Shown here one piece after another: positions 6,158 through 12,828 of a stretch of DNA of 13,532 nucleotides. Position numbers and translations under genes: made by a program. Each line of letters starts with the position of its first letter. Position 1 is the first letter of the stretch. This DNA comes from Gammaproteobacteria bacterium (GTDB lineage: Bacteria > Pseudomonadota > Gammaproteobacteria > SURF-13): contig JAMDBH010000104.1 in assembly GCA_023487615.1 (NCBI GenBank), forward strand, positions 1-13,532. Direction: 5' to 3'. The notes below the pieces were generated by a model that saw only the letters and a list, made by a program, of their open reading frames with translations, did not search any database and had not been told where the DNA came from.

Positions 6158-8929
6158 TCACTCCTCACCGGTTTTCACCCTCACTCCCCTGTCGAGCGGG
6201 CTGACGGCGGTCAGTTGCGAGCGGTAGCGCTCCGCCTCGGCCGCATTACCCGCCTCCAGTTCGAGCCGCCACAAGGCGCGCAGCGTCTCGACATGATCGG
6301 GACGCAGCTTGAGTATCGCCTGCAAAGCGGCACGCCTGTCTCTGCCCTTGGCAAGGACCTGCGACAGCGAGGCATACATCGCATCGGCCAGCGCAAAGGC
6401 AATCCAGCGGTCACGGGGATTGGCCTCATAGGCAAGACGCAGCAGCCGCGCACCCTCGTCACTGCCGCGCAGCGTCGCAAGCCAGCCGCGCGTGGCCAAC
6501 TCATTTCCCGCGTAGCTGCGCTCAAACTCGGCCATATCTGACATCGCGATATGCAGTTCACTCGCGGCCTGCTCCAGTGTCGGGCGTTGTCGCAGCAATT
6601 CCTCGATAATGTTTACAAGATCCATTTCTCCGCTGTATCGGGCACGGGGCAGACTATACTCAATGCGTGGAGCCCATTCATCCTGCACCGGGCCGGTTTC
6701 GGCGTTTATTCGCCCCCAGTAACGGCCCAGCCAGGTCCATGCGCCTTCACTGCCGGTCACCCGCGACTGTGTTTCGGTATTCATACGGTTGAGATTGGCG
6801 AGCATGGCCGGCGCACCGGCTATCTTGCCCGTTGCGCCAACCAGCGCCAGGCGAAATCCGTCCATGAAGATCACGCCGCTCGGATACACGCGCGCGAAGC
6901 TGCGTAGCACCACGGAAAGCGACTCCGCGTCGAACTGATTGAGCGCGATCCATTGTACAAACAGACCGCCCTCATTGAGGCGTGCCTTGGCACGGGCGAA
7001 CTGCTGTACCGAGAGCAGCGTGCTGTGACCGACCAGATCGGGATGAAATAAATCTCCGATGATGACATCGTAATGCCCCCTGTCGGCGCGCAAAAAACGC
7101 CGCGCATCATCGCGCACGATGCGGGTGGCGGCAGCGACACCTTGATTAAGGGGTGCAAACCAGGGCATGGCCTCTATCACCCCCTGAGACACCTCCACGG
7201 CGGCGCGTTGCAGATCTGGAAATGGCAGTGAACCGGACGCCGAGATCCCCGTGCCCAAACCGAGAAACAGCACGCTGCGCGGCGCGGGGTGCAGCAACAG
7301 CGGCAGCCGCGCCTGGTTTTGCTGCACGATCACAGCGGCCTGATCGGTCGCCGCATCCATGCGCTGCATGTCGGTCAGCAAGACGCGCTGACCATCGGCG
7401 CGCTCCACGACCTGAGTGATGGAGAGCGCATCCTCGTGACGATACACGTCAAGAGTCCCCGCCTGCGCCTTGGGCAACAGTTTTGCAATTTCCGGTAACT
7501 CCCGCACCGGCCAACCTAATACTGCGAGTGTGAAAAATCCCGTTGCTACTACAACAGCTTTTAGAGCAGGGCCTCTGACCCACACCAGGCCGCACACCAG
7601 CAGCACCGATGCGGCGATCAGCAGCGTGCCGGGCGCGCCGAACGCCGGGATCAGTGCCCCGCCTGCGAGCAGCGCGCCCAGCGCCCCGCCTAGTGCGTTG
7701 ACGCCATACAACCACGCGCCGCTTTTTACTACCCACGAATCTGCGACCGAAGGGCGCTCTGACTCCCCTTCTCCCGCTGGGGAGAGCGAAGCGAGGGGGG
7801 CGCAGCCGTGGCCCGAAGGGCCGGATGAGGGAGAGACCGCACAGTTCACGGACATCGTTCGCGACATCGAGGTCGTGCGGTCTCGTCCGGCGCGCGCGCT
7901 GATGAGCGGCAGCCACGCGCCCAACGCAAGGGTTACCGGGAGGGTGAGCGCGGTCAGCGCGAGCCCTTGCAGGGTAAGCGCCTGGAGTAGTGAGTCAAAC
8001 CGCCCCTGCTCCGCCCAGGCCGAGATGATGGGCACCCCCCACAAACTGGTGACTGAAAACAGCACGGCGATGACGGGTAGGGAACTCAACCAGAACCTGT
8101 CCCTCATATACCTTGCGAGCAGGCTGCCCAAACCTATGCCGAGCAAAAATATCGCGAGGATCAGCGCCATGACATACTCGGTGCGCAGCAGAATCATGCC
8201 GAACAAGCGTATCCAGGCGATTTCCAGCATCAGAGCCGCGGCGCCCACACCTAAATAGGCCAACAAGGTTAATAAATCGGGGCGGGCGTCTGTTATCACA
8301 CCTTGCGCCGAGCTACGCGCCGATGCGACGGTGGAGAGTAGCCCTGCTCCCAGCGCAATCAGCAGTCCTATCAACGCGACTACGTCTATCGCCTGAGCCC
8401 AGCCCCAAGCCGGTAACAGCCAAAGCGGCAACAAGGCGCCCGCGACACCGCCGCAGGTGTTCGCCCCATAGATCTCGGCGAGTGTCAGCGGGGTGGGCGC
8501 CAAGACCTTGAGCATCAGTGGGAAGGTAACACCCATCGCCAGAGCAGGAAGCGCCAGCACCAGCAGCGTCACCGCACCCTGCAGCAGATACCAGCCGTTC
8601 AGGTCTAGCTGCACGGCGAGACTGCCGGCTGTGTCGTCTAGCAGACGCAGTAATTGCGGCAAGGCGAGCGCGAACAGCGCGACGCCCCCTTCCAGCACGG
8701 CAACCAGGCGGAGTGGATTGCGCAACCTCAAGGACAACCGCTCGCCCAGCACGCTCCCAAAACCGAGCCCCAGCATGAACGCCGCCACCGTAACGACGAC
8801 GCCGAAGATGCTCACCCCGAATTGCACCGTCAACATGCGCGCCCACAACACTTCGTAAGCGATGCCTGTCATGCCGGAGAAGGCGTAAAGGATTAGTAAG
8901 GCCCAAGGCCAGACGCGAGTAGCACGCAT
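6158..8929 (-). CDS. Membrane-fused spermidine synthase-like protein with C-terminal helical repeats
   Basis: The 923-residue protein joins a multi-helix membrane domain (about 1-475) to a Rossmann methyltransferase-like spermidine-synthase domain (about 490-700) and a TPR-like helical tail (about 775-910). The SAM-fold motif is FLGLGTGISASG (556-567) with acidic E579. DDARRFL and DVIIGDLFHP follow. The first aspartate of the aminopropyltransferase DxxDP motif is kept (D626) while the second is histidine (H629), so polyamine synthesis is doubtful. From memory, DLFHP is common in these membrane-fused relatives. Residues about 351-402 (Ser/Pro/Gly-rich, with SPSSGPSGHG and SPAGEGE) interrupt the membrane domain and derive from a repeat element. 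The gene lies between small oxidase-cluster membrane genes and ccoG on the same strand. Its substrate and any link to respiration are unknown. Confidence 0.85.
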   Translation of the reverse strand: MRATRVWPWALLILYAFSGMTGIAYEVLWARMLTVQFGVSIFGVVVTVAAFMLGLGFGSVLGERLSLRLRNPLRLVAVLEGGVALFALALPQLLRLLDDTAGSLAVQLDLNGWYLLQGAVTLLVLALPALAMGVTFPLMLKVLAPTPLTLAEIYGANTCGGVAGALLPLWLLPAWGWAQAIDVVALIGLLIALGAGLLSTVASARSSAQGVITDARPDLLTLLAYLGVGAAALMLEIAWIRLFGMILLRTEYVMALILAIFLLGIGLGSLLARYMRDRFWLSSLPVIAVLFSVTSLWGVPIISAWAEQGRFDSLLQALTLQGLALTALTLPVTLALGAWLPLISARAGRDRTTSMSRTMSVNCAVSPSSGPSGHGCAPLASLSPAGEGESERPSVADSWVVKSGAWLYGVNALGGALGALLAGGALIPAFGAPGTLLIAASVLLVCGLVWVRGPALKAVVVATGFFTLAVLGWPVRELPEIAKLLPKAQAGTLDVYRHEDALSITQVVERADGQRVLLTDMQRMDAATDQAAVIVQQNQARLPLLLHPAPRSVLFLGLGTGISASGSLPFPDLQRAAVEVSQGVIEAMPWFAPLNQGVAAATRIVRDDARRFLRADRGHYDVIIGDLFHPDLVGHSTLLSVQQFARAKARLNEGGLFVQWIALNQFDAESLSVVLRSFARVYPSGVIFMDGFRLALVGATGKIAGAPAMLANLNRMNTETQSRVTGSEGAWTWLGRYWGRINAETGPVQDEWAPRIEYSLPRARYSGEMDLVNIIEELLRQRPTLEQAASELHIAMSDMAEFERSYAGNELATRGWLATLRGSDEGARLLRLAYEANPRDRWIAFALADAMYASLSQVLAKGRDRRAALQAILKLRPDHVETLRALWRLELEAGNAAEAERYRSQLTAVSPLDRGVRVKTGEE
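7751..7846. repeat. Repeat-like element inserted in frame in the membrane-fused synthase-like gene
   Basis: This GC-rich stretch holds nested inverted parts (CTCCC with GGGAG near 7771-7784, and GCCCGAAGGGC at 7810-7820). It reads, on the minus strand, as a low-complexity Ser/Pro/Gly segment that interrupts a hydrophobic membrane domain. From memory the encoded SPSSGPSGHG and SPAGEGE wording resembles spurious peptides from dispersed intergenic repeats of proteobacteria. The boundaries are approximate. Confidence 0.55.
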
Positions 8930-9022
8930 TTATATTTGGAGACCGAGTTGGCCAGGAAGGGTGTGAATTTGTCTCACCTACTTACGACCGAATTCATTCG
9001 GCCTGCAGCTCTCTCTCAAAAC

Positions 9023-9385
9023 TCAAAACGGATAAAACCACACAATCGCCACCACCGCATGCACGATCGCCAGCGTCACGCTGATACCCGCCATCACCAT
9101 ATGAGGGATAAAGACCTGCTTTCCATACACCGCCATGGCGATGCCCAGGCCCGCCGTCGTCAAGATACTGATCAGCAGCGCCAGCCCCATCAAGAACAGG
9201 ATTTGGTGTTTCTTTCTTGTCTCCGCCTGCTGCTTTTCTAGCTGGCCTAGTTTGGCCCGTTCCTCTTGCTTCACAAACTCCTGAATCACTGTCTCACTAC
9301 TTCGATCCGCGGCCAATGCCGGGGCGAACGGGAGCAGGGGACATAACAACGCCGCAATCAACGGCAACGGCCAAAGGTTCCTCAT
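9023..9385 (-). CDS. Exported two-helix membrane protein with a coiled-coil segment, unknown
   Basis: I do not recognise this 120-residue protein. It begins with a signal peptide (1-26, ending ALAA), then a charged, probably coiled-coil stretch (about 29-59, rich in Glu, Lys and Gln). Two membrane helices follow at about 62-86 and 92-117. Histidines H95 and H109 lie within the second helix at a spacing that could in principle hold a haem or metal, but no haem signature is present. The ATG at 9385 lies nine bases after the stop of the 70-residue gene, so the two are likely co-translated partners. It is the last small gene before the synthase-like gene, whose start is 93 bases further on. A role as an oxidase-cluster accessory membrane protein is inferred from position only. 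Confidence 0.7.
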   Translation of the reverse strand: MRNLWPLPLIAALLCPLLPFAPALAADRSSETVIQEFVKQEERAKLGQLEKQQAETRKKHQILFLMGLALLISILTTAGLGIAMAVYGKQVFIPHMVMAGISVTLAIVHAVVAIVWFYPF

Positions 9386-9394
9386 GCGATGAGA

Positions 9395-9607
9395 TCACTC
9401 ATCACGGTCGGACTCTGCACTCGACGCGCGCTTCGCGTTGCGCCAATACAACCATGCAGCAAGGCCGATGGGTGCGAGCACGCCGGGAACCAAAAACAGA
9501 AAGATGTACCATAAGGTATCAATCGTAACATGCAGATAGCGGTAACTATCGAGGGCATAGGCCGCTCCCGGCGTGAGCAGCCCGCAGTATAGGGCAAACT
9601 TTTTCAT
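9395..9607 (-). CDS. Small membrane protein with signal peptide and one helix, unknown
   Basis: This 70-residue protein has an N-terminal signal-like segment (MKKFALYCGL to YALDS, cleavage plausible after residue 19). A short HVTIDTLW stretch comes next, then one membrane helix at about 33-55 and a charged C-terminal tail rich in Arg, Ser, Glu and Asp. The ATG at 9607 follows AGGA (9615-9612) and lies nine bases after the stop of the FGE-fold gene. The next gene starts nine bases after its own stop, so tight operon packing supports it being real. I recognise no family. A partner of the 120-residue membrane protein is the simplest idea, by adjacency only. Confidence 0.7.
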   Translation of the reverse strand: MKKFALYCGLLTPGAAYALDSYRYLHVTIDTLWYIFLFLVPGVLAPIGLAAWLYWRNAKRASSAESDRDE

Positions 9608-9616
9608 GGATCCTGT

Positions 9617-10669
9617 CTAGGGCGCGCTCTGCACGCAACGAAAACCATAAAAATCCGAGGCGTAATTCGGCAGTGAGTAGTTGCGGTGATAGGCCGCCGT
9701 AGAAAACGGATCACTCTTCCACGACCCGCCGCGCATAACCTTGTAGCGCTGATCCGTCACCACCAGGTCTACTACCTTAAGGCTGCGGTCTTCCGCTGAG
9801 GTCGCCTTACCGCGCTTGGCCTTGAACAAATCCTCCAGCGCGGTGCCCCCGGGATACGGCACGAAATCATCCGCCGTCCACTCACTGACATTGCCGGCGA
9901 GATCCATCACCCCAAACGGGCTCGCGCCCCGCGGATAGGCAGTAACAGGCGTGGTCGCCCCCACGTTGTAGTAAGTATTAAGCCGTGTCCCATCCATCTC
10001 GTTACCCCAGGGCCAGCGCCGCCCGTCCGTCCCGCGCGCGGCCTTTTCCCACTCCGCTTCGGTCGGCAGGCGCTTGCTCGCCCACTGCGCGTATTTTTTG
10101 GCATCGTGCCACGACACCATCGTCACCGGGTGCAACTCCTTACCCTTGGGGATCACTCCCCCCGCCCAGTTTTCCGGTGGGCGATGACCGGTCGCGACTA
10201 CAAAGCGGGCATATTGCGCATTCGTCACCGGGTACTTGTCAATGCGATAGGCAGGCAGCGTCACGCTGTGTTGCGGCCGGTTTTGCTCGTCGGCGTGCTC
10301 GTTGTCGGTACCCATGATGAACGGCCCTGCCGGGATGAGCAGCGTCGTATCCACTTCAGCCCATTGCGCCGGAGTAAGCAATCGCTCGACCTGTTCAGGC
10401 GTGTATAGCCCGACCGCCACTTTCGCCTCACCGGTGCGCCGCATGGCGTCCTCACCCGCCGCGCGAATGCGCGTGGCTTCCTGCTTCAAGTCGTACGTCG
10501 CCTTGCCTCGCATCTCGGCCATGCGGTTGGCGCCGAGCTGGATTACATGAATACTCCCGCCTATCATGGCCAGCGCCACGCAGGTCACCAAGGTGGCTAT
10601 CAGATAACGCTTGCGCTTCGCGCGCTCCGCCGCTGTCAGCGCGGGTCTGCCGGGTAATGTCGTACTCAT
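9617..10669 (-). CDS. Membrane-anchored formylglycine-generating-enzyme-fold protein lacking catalytic cysteines
   Basis: After a short cytoplasmic head, one membrane helix (about 22-44) and a helical linker, residues 108-348 form the FGE/SUMF1 fold. They carry the hallmarks IPAGPFIMGTD, YRIDKYPVTNAQYARFV, PVTMVSWHDAKKYAQW, RLPTEAEWEKAARG, WPWGNE, GVMDLAGNVSEWT, MRGGSW and GFRCV. True FGE needs a cysteine pair in the segment after GGSW to oxidise sulfatase cysteine. Here that segment (SDPFSTAAYHRNYSLP) has none, and the only cysteines are C30 in the helix and C345. So it is probably a non-catalytic relative, like NirV-type proteins coded beside respiratory enzymes. The fold most likely faces the periplasm. 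The gene sits 13 bases after the cytochrome c gene. A structural or maturation role for the oxidase is inferred. Confidence 0.9.
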   Translation of the reverse strand: MSTTLPGRPALTAAERAKRKRYLIATLVTCVALAMIGGSIHVIQLGANRMAEMRGKATYDLKQEATRIRAAGEDAMRRTGEAKVAVGLYTPEQVERLLTPAQWAEVDTTLLIPAGPFIMGTDNEHADEQNRPQHSVTLPAYRIDKYPVTNAQYARFVVATGHRPPENWAGGVIPKGKELHPVTMVSWHDAKKYAQWASKRLPTEAEWEKAARGTDGRRWPWGNEMDGTRLNTYYNVGATTPVTAYPRGASPFGVMDLAGNVSEWTADDFVPYPGGTALEDLFKAKRGKATSAEDRSLKVVDLVVTDQRYKVMRGGSWKSDPFSTAAYHRNYSLPNYASDFYGFRCVQSAP

Positions 10670-10682
10670 AACGCCAACCCAA

Positions 10683-11171
10683 TCAAGGCTGGTAGGGCTT
10701 GCCGGTCAGCTTTTCGTACTCGGCCTTACGGGTTTCCACCAGATACCAGTCTTTCACCTTCAGGCTCGCCATATAGGCGGCGAGCGTACGCCTGTCCTGT
10801 TCAGGCAGGTGCGCGTAGGAGGGCATACGGTATTGTTTTTTGAGGCGAGAGGGCAAGATCGTCTGCGGGTCAGGCGCGGAGAAATAGACGTAAAACCACG
10901 CTTCATCGCGCAGCGAGCCTATCCCATCCAACGCCGGCGCGGGCACCGACTCGAACATGTTGCGCACCGTCCAGAGCGTATGGCAATTCTTGCAGCTCAG
11001 GCTGCGGTATAAATCTGAGCCCTTGCGTGCAAGTTCGGGGGTAGCGGTACTGTAAAACGGGATGCCGGGGTCCTGCTGCGCGGGCAGACCTAATTGCCAC
11101 AAACTCCTGCCAACCGCATACAGGACAAGTGCGGCGATAATGCCGAGCACCCACTTCTCACCTCCGCGCAT
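10683..11171 (-). CDS. Membrane-anchored monohaem cytochrome c of the oxidase cluster
   Basis: The 162-residue protein has an uncleaved-looking membrane helix (about 7-27), then a class I cytochrome c domain in the periplasm. The haem site is C60-KN-C63-H64 (SCKNCH), with a probable axial methionine M116 in YRMPSYAHLP, and a C-terminal helix QDRRTLAAYMASLK typical of the fold. The tail continues for about 24 residues with a YLVETRKAEYEKL helix. It would pass electrons to the oxidase, taking over the part played by the cytochrome domains of CcoP or CcoO. The ATG at 11171 lies 16 bases after the CcoS-like gene. The ribosome-binding site is weak. The call as a c-type cytochrome is firm, and the exact partner is inferred from the neighbours. 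Confidence 0.9.
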   Translation of the reverse strand: MRGGEKWVLGIIAALVLYAVGRSLWQLGLPAQQDPGIPFYSTATPELARKGSDLYRSLSCKNCHTLWTVRNMFESVPAPALDGIGSLRDEAWFYVYFSAPDPQTILPSRLKKQYRMPSYAHLPEQDRRTLAAYMASLKVKDWYLVETRKAEYEKLTGKPYQP

Positions 11172-11187
11172 CGCCTGTCAGCGTCCT

Positions 11188-11436
11188 CTAGTGATGCCCG
11201 CTCAACTCCTCGCGTCGCTTAATCTGCTGCGCGATCACTTCCCGGCTCTTGGCGTATTCCTCCGGGCTCATCCGCTCCCTGTCATCCTCCGTGAACATCA
11301 CGTATTTGATGTCCTCATCGAATTGCTCATTGCGCATCGCCCAGCGTATCCCGAATACCACAGCGATCAAAATCAGCCCGCCGACCACCAGCCACAAGTA
11401 AATCGTCCAGCCATCAACTAAAAAATCCGTATTCAT
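11188..11436 (-). CDS. CcoS-like single-helix oxidase maturation protein
   Basis: An 82-residue protein with one membrane helix (about 11-32) followed by IRWAMRNEQFDEDIKYVMFTEDD. This matches the CcoS pattern FxWAVRxGQFDD followed by an ILFDDD-like acidic stretch. CcoS is needed for inserting cofactors into cbb3 oxidase. The C-terminal extension (about 52-82, charged, ending HH) is longer than in short CcoS proteins. The ATG at 11436 has a strong AGGAGG ten bases upstream (11452-11447). The cytochrome c gene starts 16 bases after the stop. Placing ccoS among structural genes rather than after ccoI is unusual. A structural CcoQ-like subunit is the alternative. Confidence 0.7.
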   Translation of the reverse strand: MNTDFLVDGWTIYLWLVVGGLILIAVVFGIRWAMRNEQFDEDIKYVMFTEDDRERMSPEEYAKSREVIAQQIKRREELSGHH

Positions 11437-11460
11437 AGTTTTCCATCCTCCTATCGTGAA

Positions 11461-11538
11461 GCCATCCCTGGCGTTACCTCAATCTCTTCATAAGCACCGG
11501 CCGGGACATCCCTGTCCCGGCGTTTGCCGCTTCGCGGC
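11461..11538. repeat. Array of three hairpins between two small membrane genes, repeat-like
   Basis: Three stems lie in a row: GCCA-TCCC-TGGC (11461-11472), GCCGGGACA-TCCC-TGTCCCGGC (11500-11521, perfect nine-base stem) and GCCGC-TTC-GCGGC (11526-11538). The first two share the core CATCCCTG. The block fills most of the gap between the 94-residue gene and the CcoS-like gene. It probably forms a structured message segment or is a dispersed intergenic element, and no T tract follows. Confidence 0.65.
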
Positions 11539-11543
11539 TCACC

Positions 11544-11828
11544 CTAAAACAGATAACCACCCAACAACTGCAACGAACCCATGATCACCGCGACCACAAT
11601 ACCCAGAAATATCCAGGCAAACAGCCACTTCTCACCGGTCTTCAACCCTTTGACATTTTTCCCCGCCATAAATCCAATCACAATGGTGGAAAAAAATATG
11701 ATCGCGAGCAGCATGAAGAAAAACACCCCAATGCTGAATTCCTGACTGTAAACACTATCCACCCCGCTGTCCACGGCAAGCGGATTTTGTGTCTGTACAA
11801 TCATGGTCTGATTTACTGATAAATCCAT
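11544..11828 (-). CDS. Two-helix membrane protein of the oxidase cluster, unknown
   Basis: Starting at the ATG at 11828 the protein has 94 residues: a short polar head (about 1-28, with NQTMIVQTQNPLAV), a helix of about 30-55 (FSIGVFFFMLLAIIFF to FMAG), a basic loop KNVKGLKTGEK, and a second helix of about 67-94. The charge pattern puts the loop in the cytoplasm. I recognise no family, although it could be a small structural subunit of the oxidase. An open frame extends to 11927, but the added part is basic, runs through a palindrome and reads like non-coding sequence, so I exclude it. ATG 11804 is an alternative start. Neither has a good ribosome-binding site. It opens the second transcription unit after the terminator at 11951-11985. 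Confidence 0.65.
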   Translation of the reverse strand: MDLSVNQTMIVQTQNPLAVDSGVDSVYSQEFSIGVFFFMLLAIIFFSTIVIGFMAGKNVKGLKTGEKWLFAWIFLGIVVAVIMGSLQLLGGYLF

Positions 11829-11851
11829 AAGTAAGGCCACACTTACCGATA

Positions 11852-11878
11852 TGTCCCCCCTATGTAGGGAGCGGGACA
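11852..11878. promoter_or_regulatory. Imperfect palindrome in the leader of the second oxidase unit
   Basis: TGTCCC (11852-11857) pairs with GGGACA (11873-11878), with an inner CCC/GGG pairing (11858-11860 with 11867-11869). It lies about 25 bases upstream of the chosen minus-strand start at 11828, between the terminator and the gene. It could be an operator or a leader hairpin. I found no convincing -35/-10 pair or FNR box in this 120-base gap. Confidence 0.35.
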
Positions 11879-11950
11879 GGGCGGGGGTAGATAAAAACGC
11901 GGTGTAACGACATAGAGCTGATAACACGCATCTCAGTGAACCTAAACCCC

Positions 11951-11985
11951 TAAAAAGACAATGCCGCTACTGAGAGCGGCATTGT
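11951..11985 (-). terminator. Strong intrinsic terminator of the first oxidase unit
   Basis: ACAATGCCGCT (11958-11968) and AGCGGCATTGT (11975-11985) form a perfect 11-base stem with a six-base loop. On the minus strand it is followed directly by CTTTTTA (11957-11951), a proper U tract. It lies 24 bases after the stop of the 41-residue peptide, ending the unit of the CcoO-like gene and its two partners. Confidence 0.88.
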
Positions 11986-12008
11986 TGTTCTTGGTTTGCG
12001 GCTGCGTG

Positions 12009-12134
12009 TTATTTTTTCTTCTTATACAGGTTAGGTGCGTAACGGTCTACGATAAAGCTGTAGAGCACTGGCACCAGCAAGGCCACTAACGTTACTCCGG
12101 CCAGAACCAGCGGCGGATTGTCTAGATCTATCAT
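12009..12134 (-). CDS. 41-residue single-span membrane peptide (CcoM/CcoQ-like position)
   Basis: The ATG at 12134 overlaps the stop of the 228-residue gene by four bases (ATGA) and is preceded by GAGGAGAG, a strong ribosome-binding site. The frame ends at TAA 12011-12009. The peptide has a short acidic head (MIDLDNPP), one hydrophobic helix (about 9-29, LVLAGVTLVALLVPVLYSFI) and a basic end (NLYKKKK). The layout resembles the tiny single-helix subunits CcoM and CcoQ of cbb3 oxidases, and the gene position straight after the CcoO- and CcoP-position genes fits. Sequence identity to either is not claimed. The terminator follows 24 bases after the stop. Operon packing and the ribosome-binding site make expression very likely. 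Confidence 0.75.
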   Translation of the reverse strand: MIDLDNPPLVLAGVTLVALLVPVLYSFIVDRYAPNLYKKKK

Positions 12135-12817
12135 GCTACTCTCCTCTTTTGACCATGCACGCTCAGCTCGGCAATTTCGGCGTCGCTCAACATGCGCTCG
12201 TTACCATGTCGCGGTTGCACCGTATAGGGTGGCAGCCGCTTTACTACTATCATTACCGCCAGGCAGAAATAGATCACGTAAAAGATGTCAATAGTATATC
12301 CCTTATCCCACCAGGGCTGTTGACGCACAATGCTGCCGTCGGGACGGACATTACCTTCAAAATTGGCAAGGACGATCCTATCGCCCAGAACAGTATAGTC
12401 TTCCAAAATGGCGTTTTTCGCCTGCAGGTCCTGGATGAGCGGCTTCAGTACGCGCAGGTCATCCATTTCTACGGGGTGTTGTATCAATTGAGTCTTGTGC
12501 TTGGATTTAGCGCCCACGTTTTTAATAAGATAGTCCATACGAGCCTGATCATTCGGCAGGGCCTGCACTTCGGGGCTATCCATCGCAGCGATATACTCCT
12601 GATAGATCGCTGCGGTAGGGCGCTGGCCCCACAAGGGAAAGGTAATAAGGTATGCGGATACGATGGTCAGCACCAGCAGATACACCACCGGCTGAGGCAG
12701 ACGGTTGTTGTTCTCGGTGATCCCGCCCAAGCTTTCGGCCTCCCATACCTCCATGGCGGTCTTGTTGCTTTCATCATCCGTGAGTGTGCGCAGCGGGTTG
12801 TCAAATCTCCAGGCCAT
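12131..12817 (-). CDS. Haem-less CcoP-position two-helix membrane protein with periplasmic insert
   Basis: The 228-residue protein has a cytoplasmic head (1-40, with WEAESLGGITENNNRLP), a helix of about 43-61, then FPLWGQRP. A soluble domain of about 95 residues (70-165) follows, then QPWWDKG, a second helix of about 174-193 and a basic tail. The head plus first helix resemble the N-terminal anchor of CcoP (a tryptophan-containing acidic motif followed by NxLP), but there is no CxxCH, so no haem c. It shares its two blocks with the 135-residue protein at 4259-4666, which lacks the soluble insert. The ATG at 12817 has a perfect AGGAGG seven bases upstream, overlapping the end of the CcoO-like gene. 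It probably binds the CcoO-like cytochrome as a structural subunit, an inference from position. Confidence 0.75.
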   Translation of the reverse strand: MAWRFDNPLRTLTDDESNKTAMEVWEAESLGGITENNNRLPQPVVYLLVLTIVSAYLITFPLWGQRPTAAIYQEYIAAMDSPEVQALPNDQARMDYLIKNVGAKSKHKTQLIQHPVEMDDLRVLKPLIQDLQAKNAILEDYTVLGDRIVLANFEGNVRPDGSIVRQQPWWDKGYTIDIFYVIYFCLAVMIVVKRLPPYTVQPRHGNERMLSDAEIAELSVHGQKRRVA

Positions 12818-12828
12818 GACACATCCTC

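Noticed and set aside
7470..8258. Long plus-strand open frame of 262 codons opposite the synthase-like gene
   Set aside because: It is the reverse-frame shadow of a GC-rich gene with clear domains on the minus strand. Its product is low-complexity Ser/Pro/Ala sequence with no ribosome-binding site or family features.
8930..9022. FNR/ANR-type oxygen-sensing box controlling the oxidase genes
   Set aside because: I looked for TTGAT-N4-ATCAA here and in the gaps at 2441-2540, 6048-6157 and 11829-12008 and found no acceptable match. Only a weak CCGAAT/ATTCGG palindrome is present at 8989-9002.
9617..10669. Active formylglycine-generating enzyme activating a sulfatase
   Set aside because: The catalytic cysteine pair is absent and no sulfatase gene is in the window.
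11829..11927. N-terminal extension of the 94-residue membrane protein back to 11927
   Set aside because: It would run through a palindrome and adds basic, non-membrane residues. An ATG at 11828 gives a more sensible protein, although the start is uncertain.
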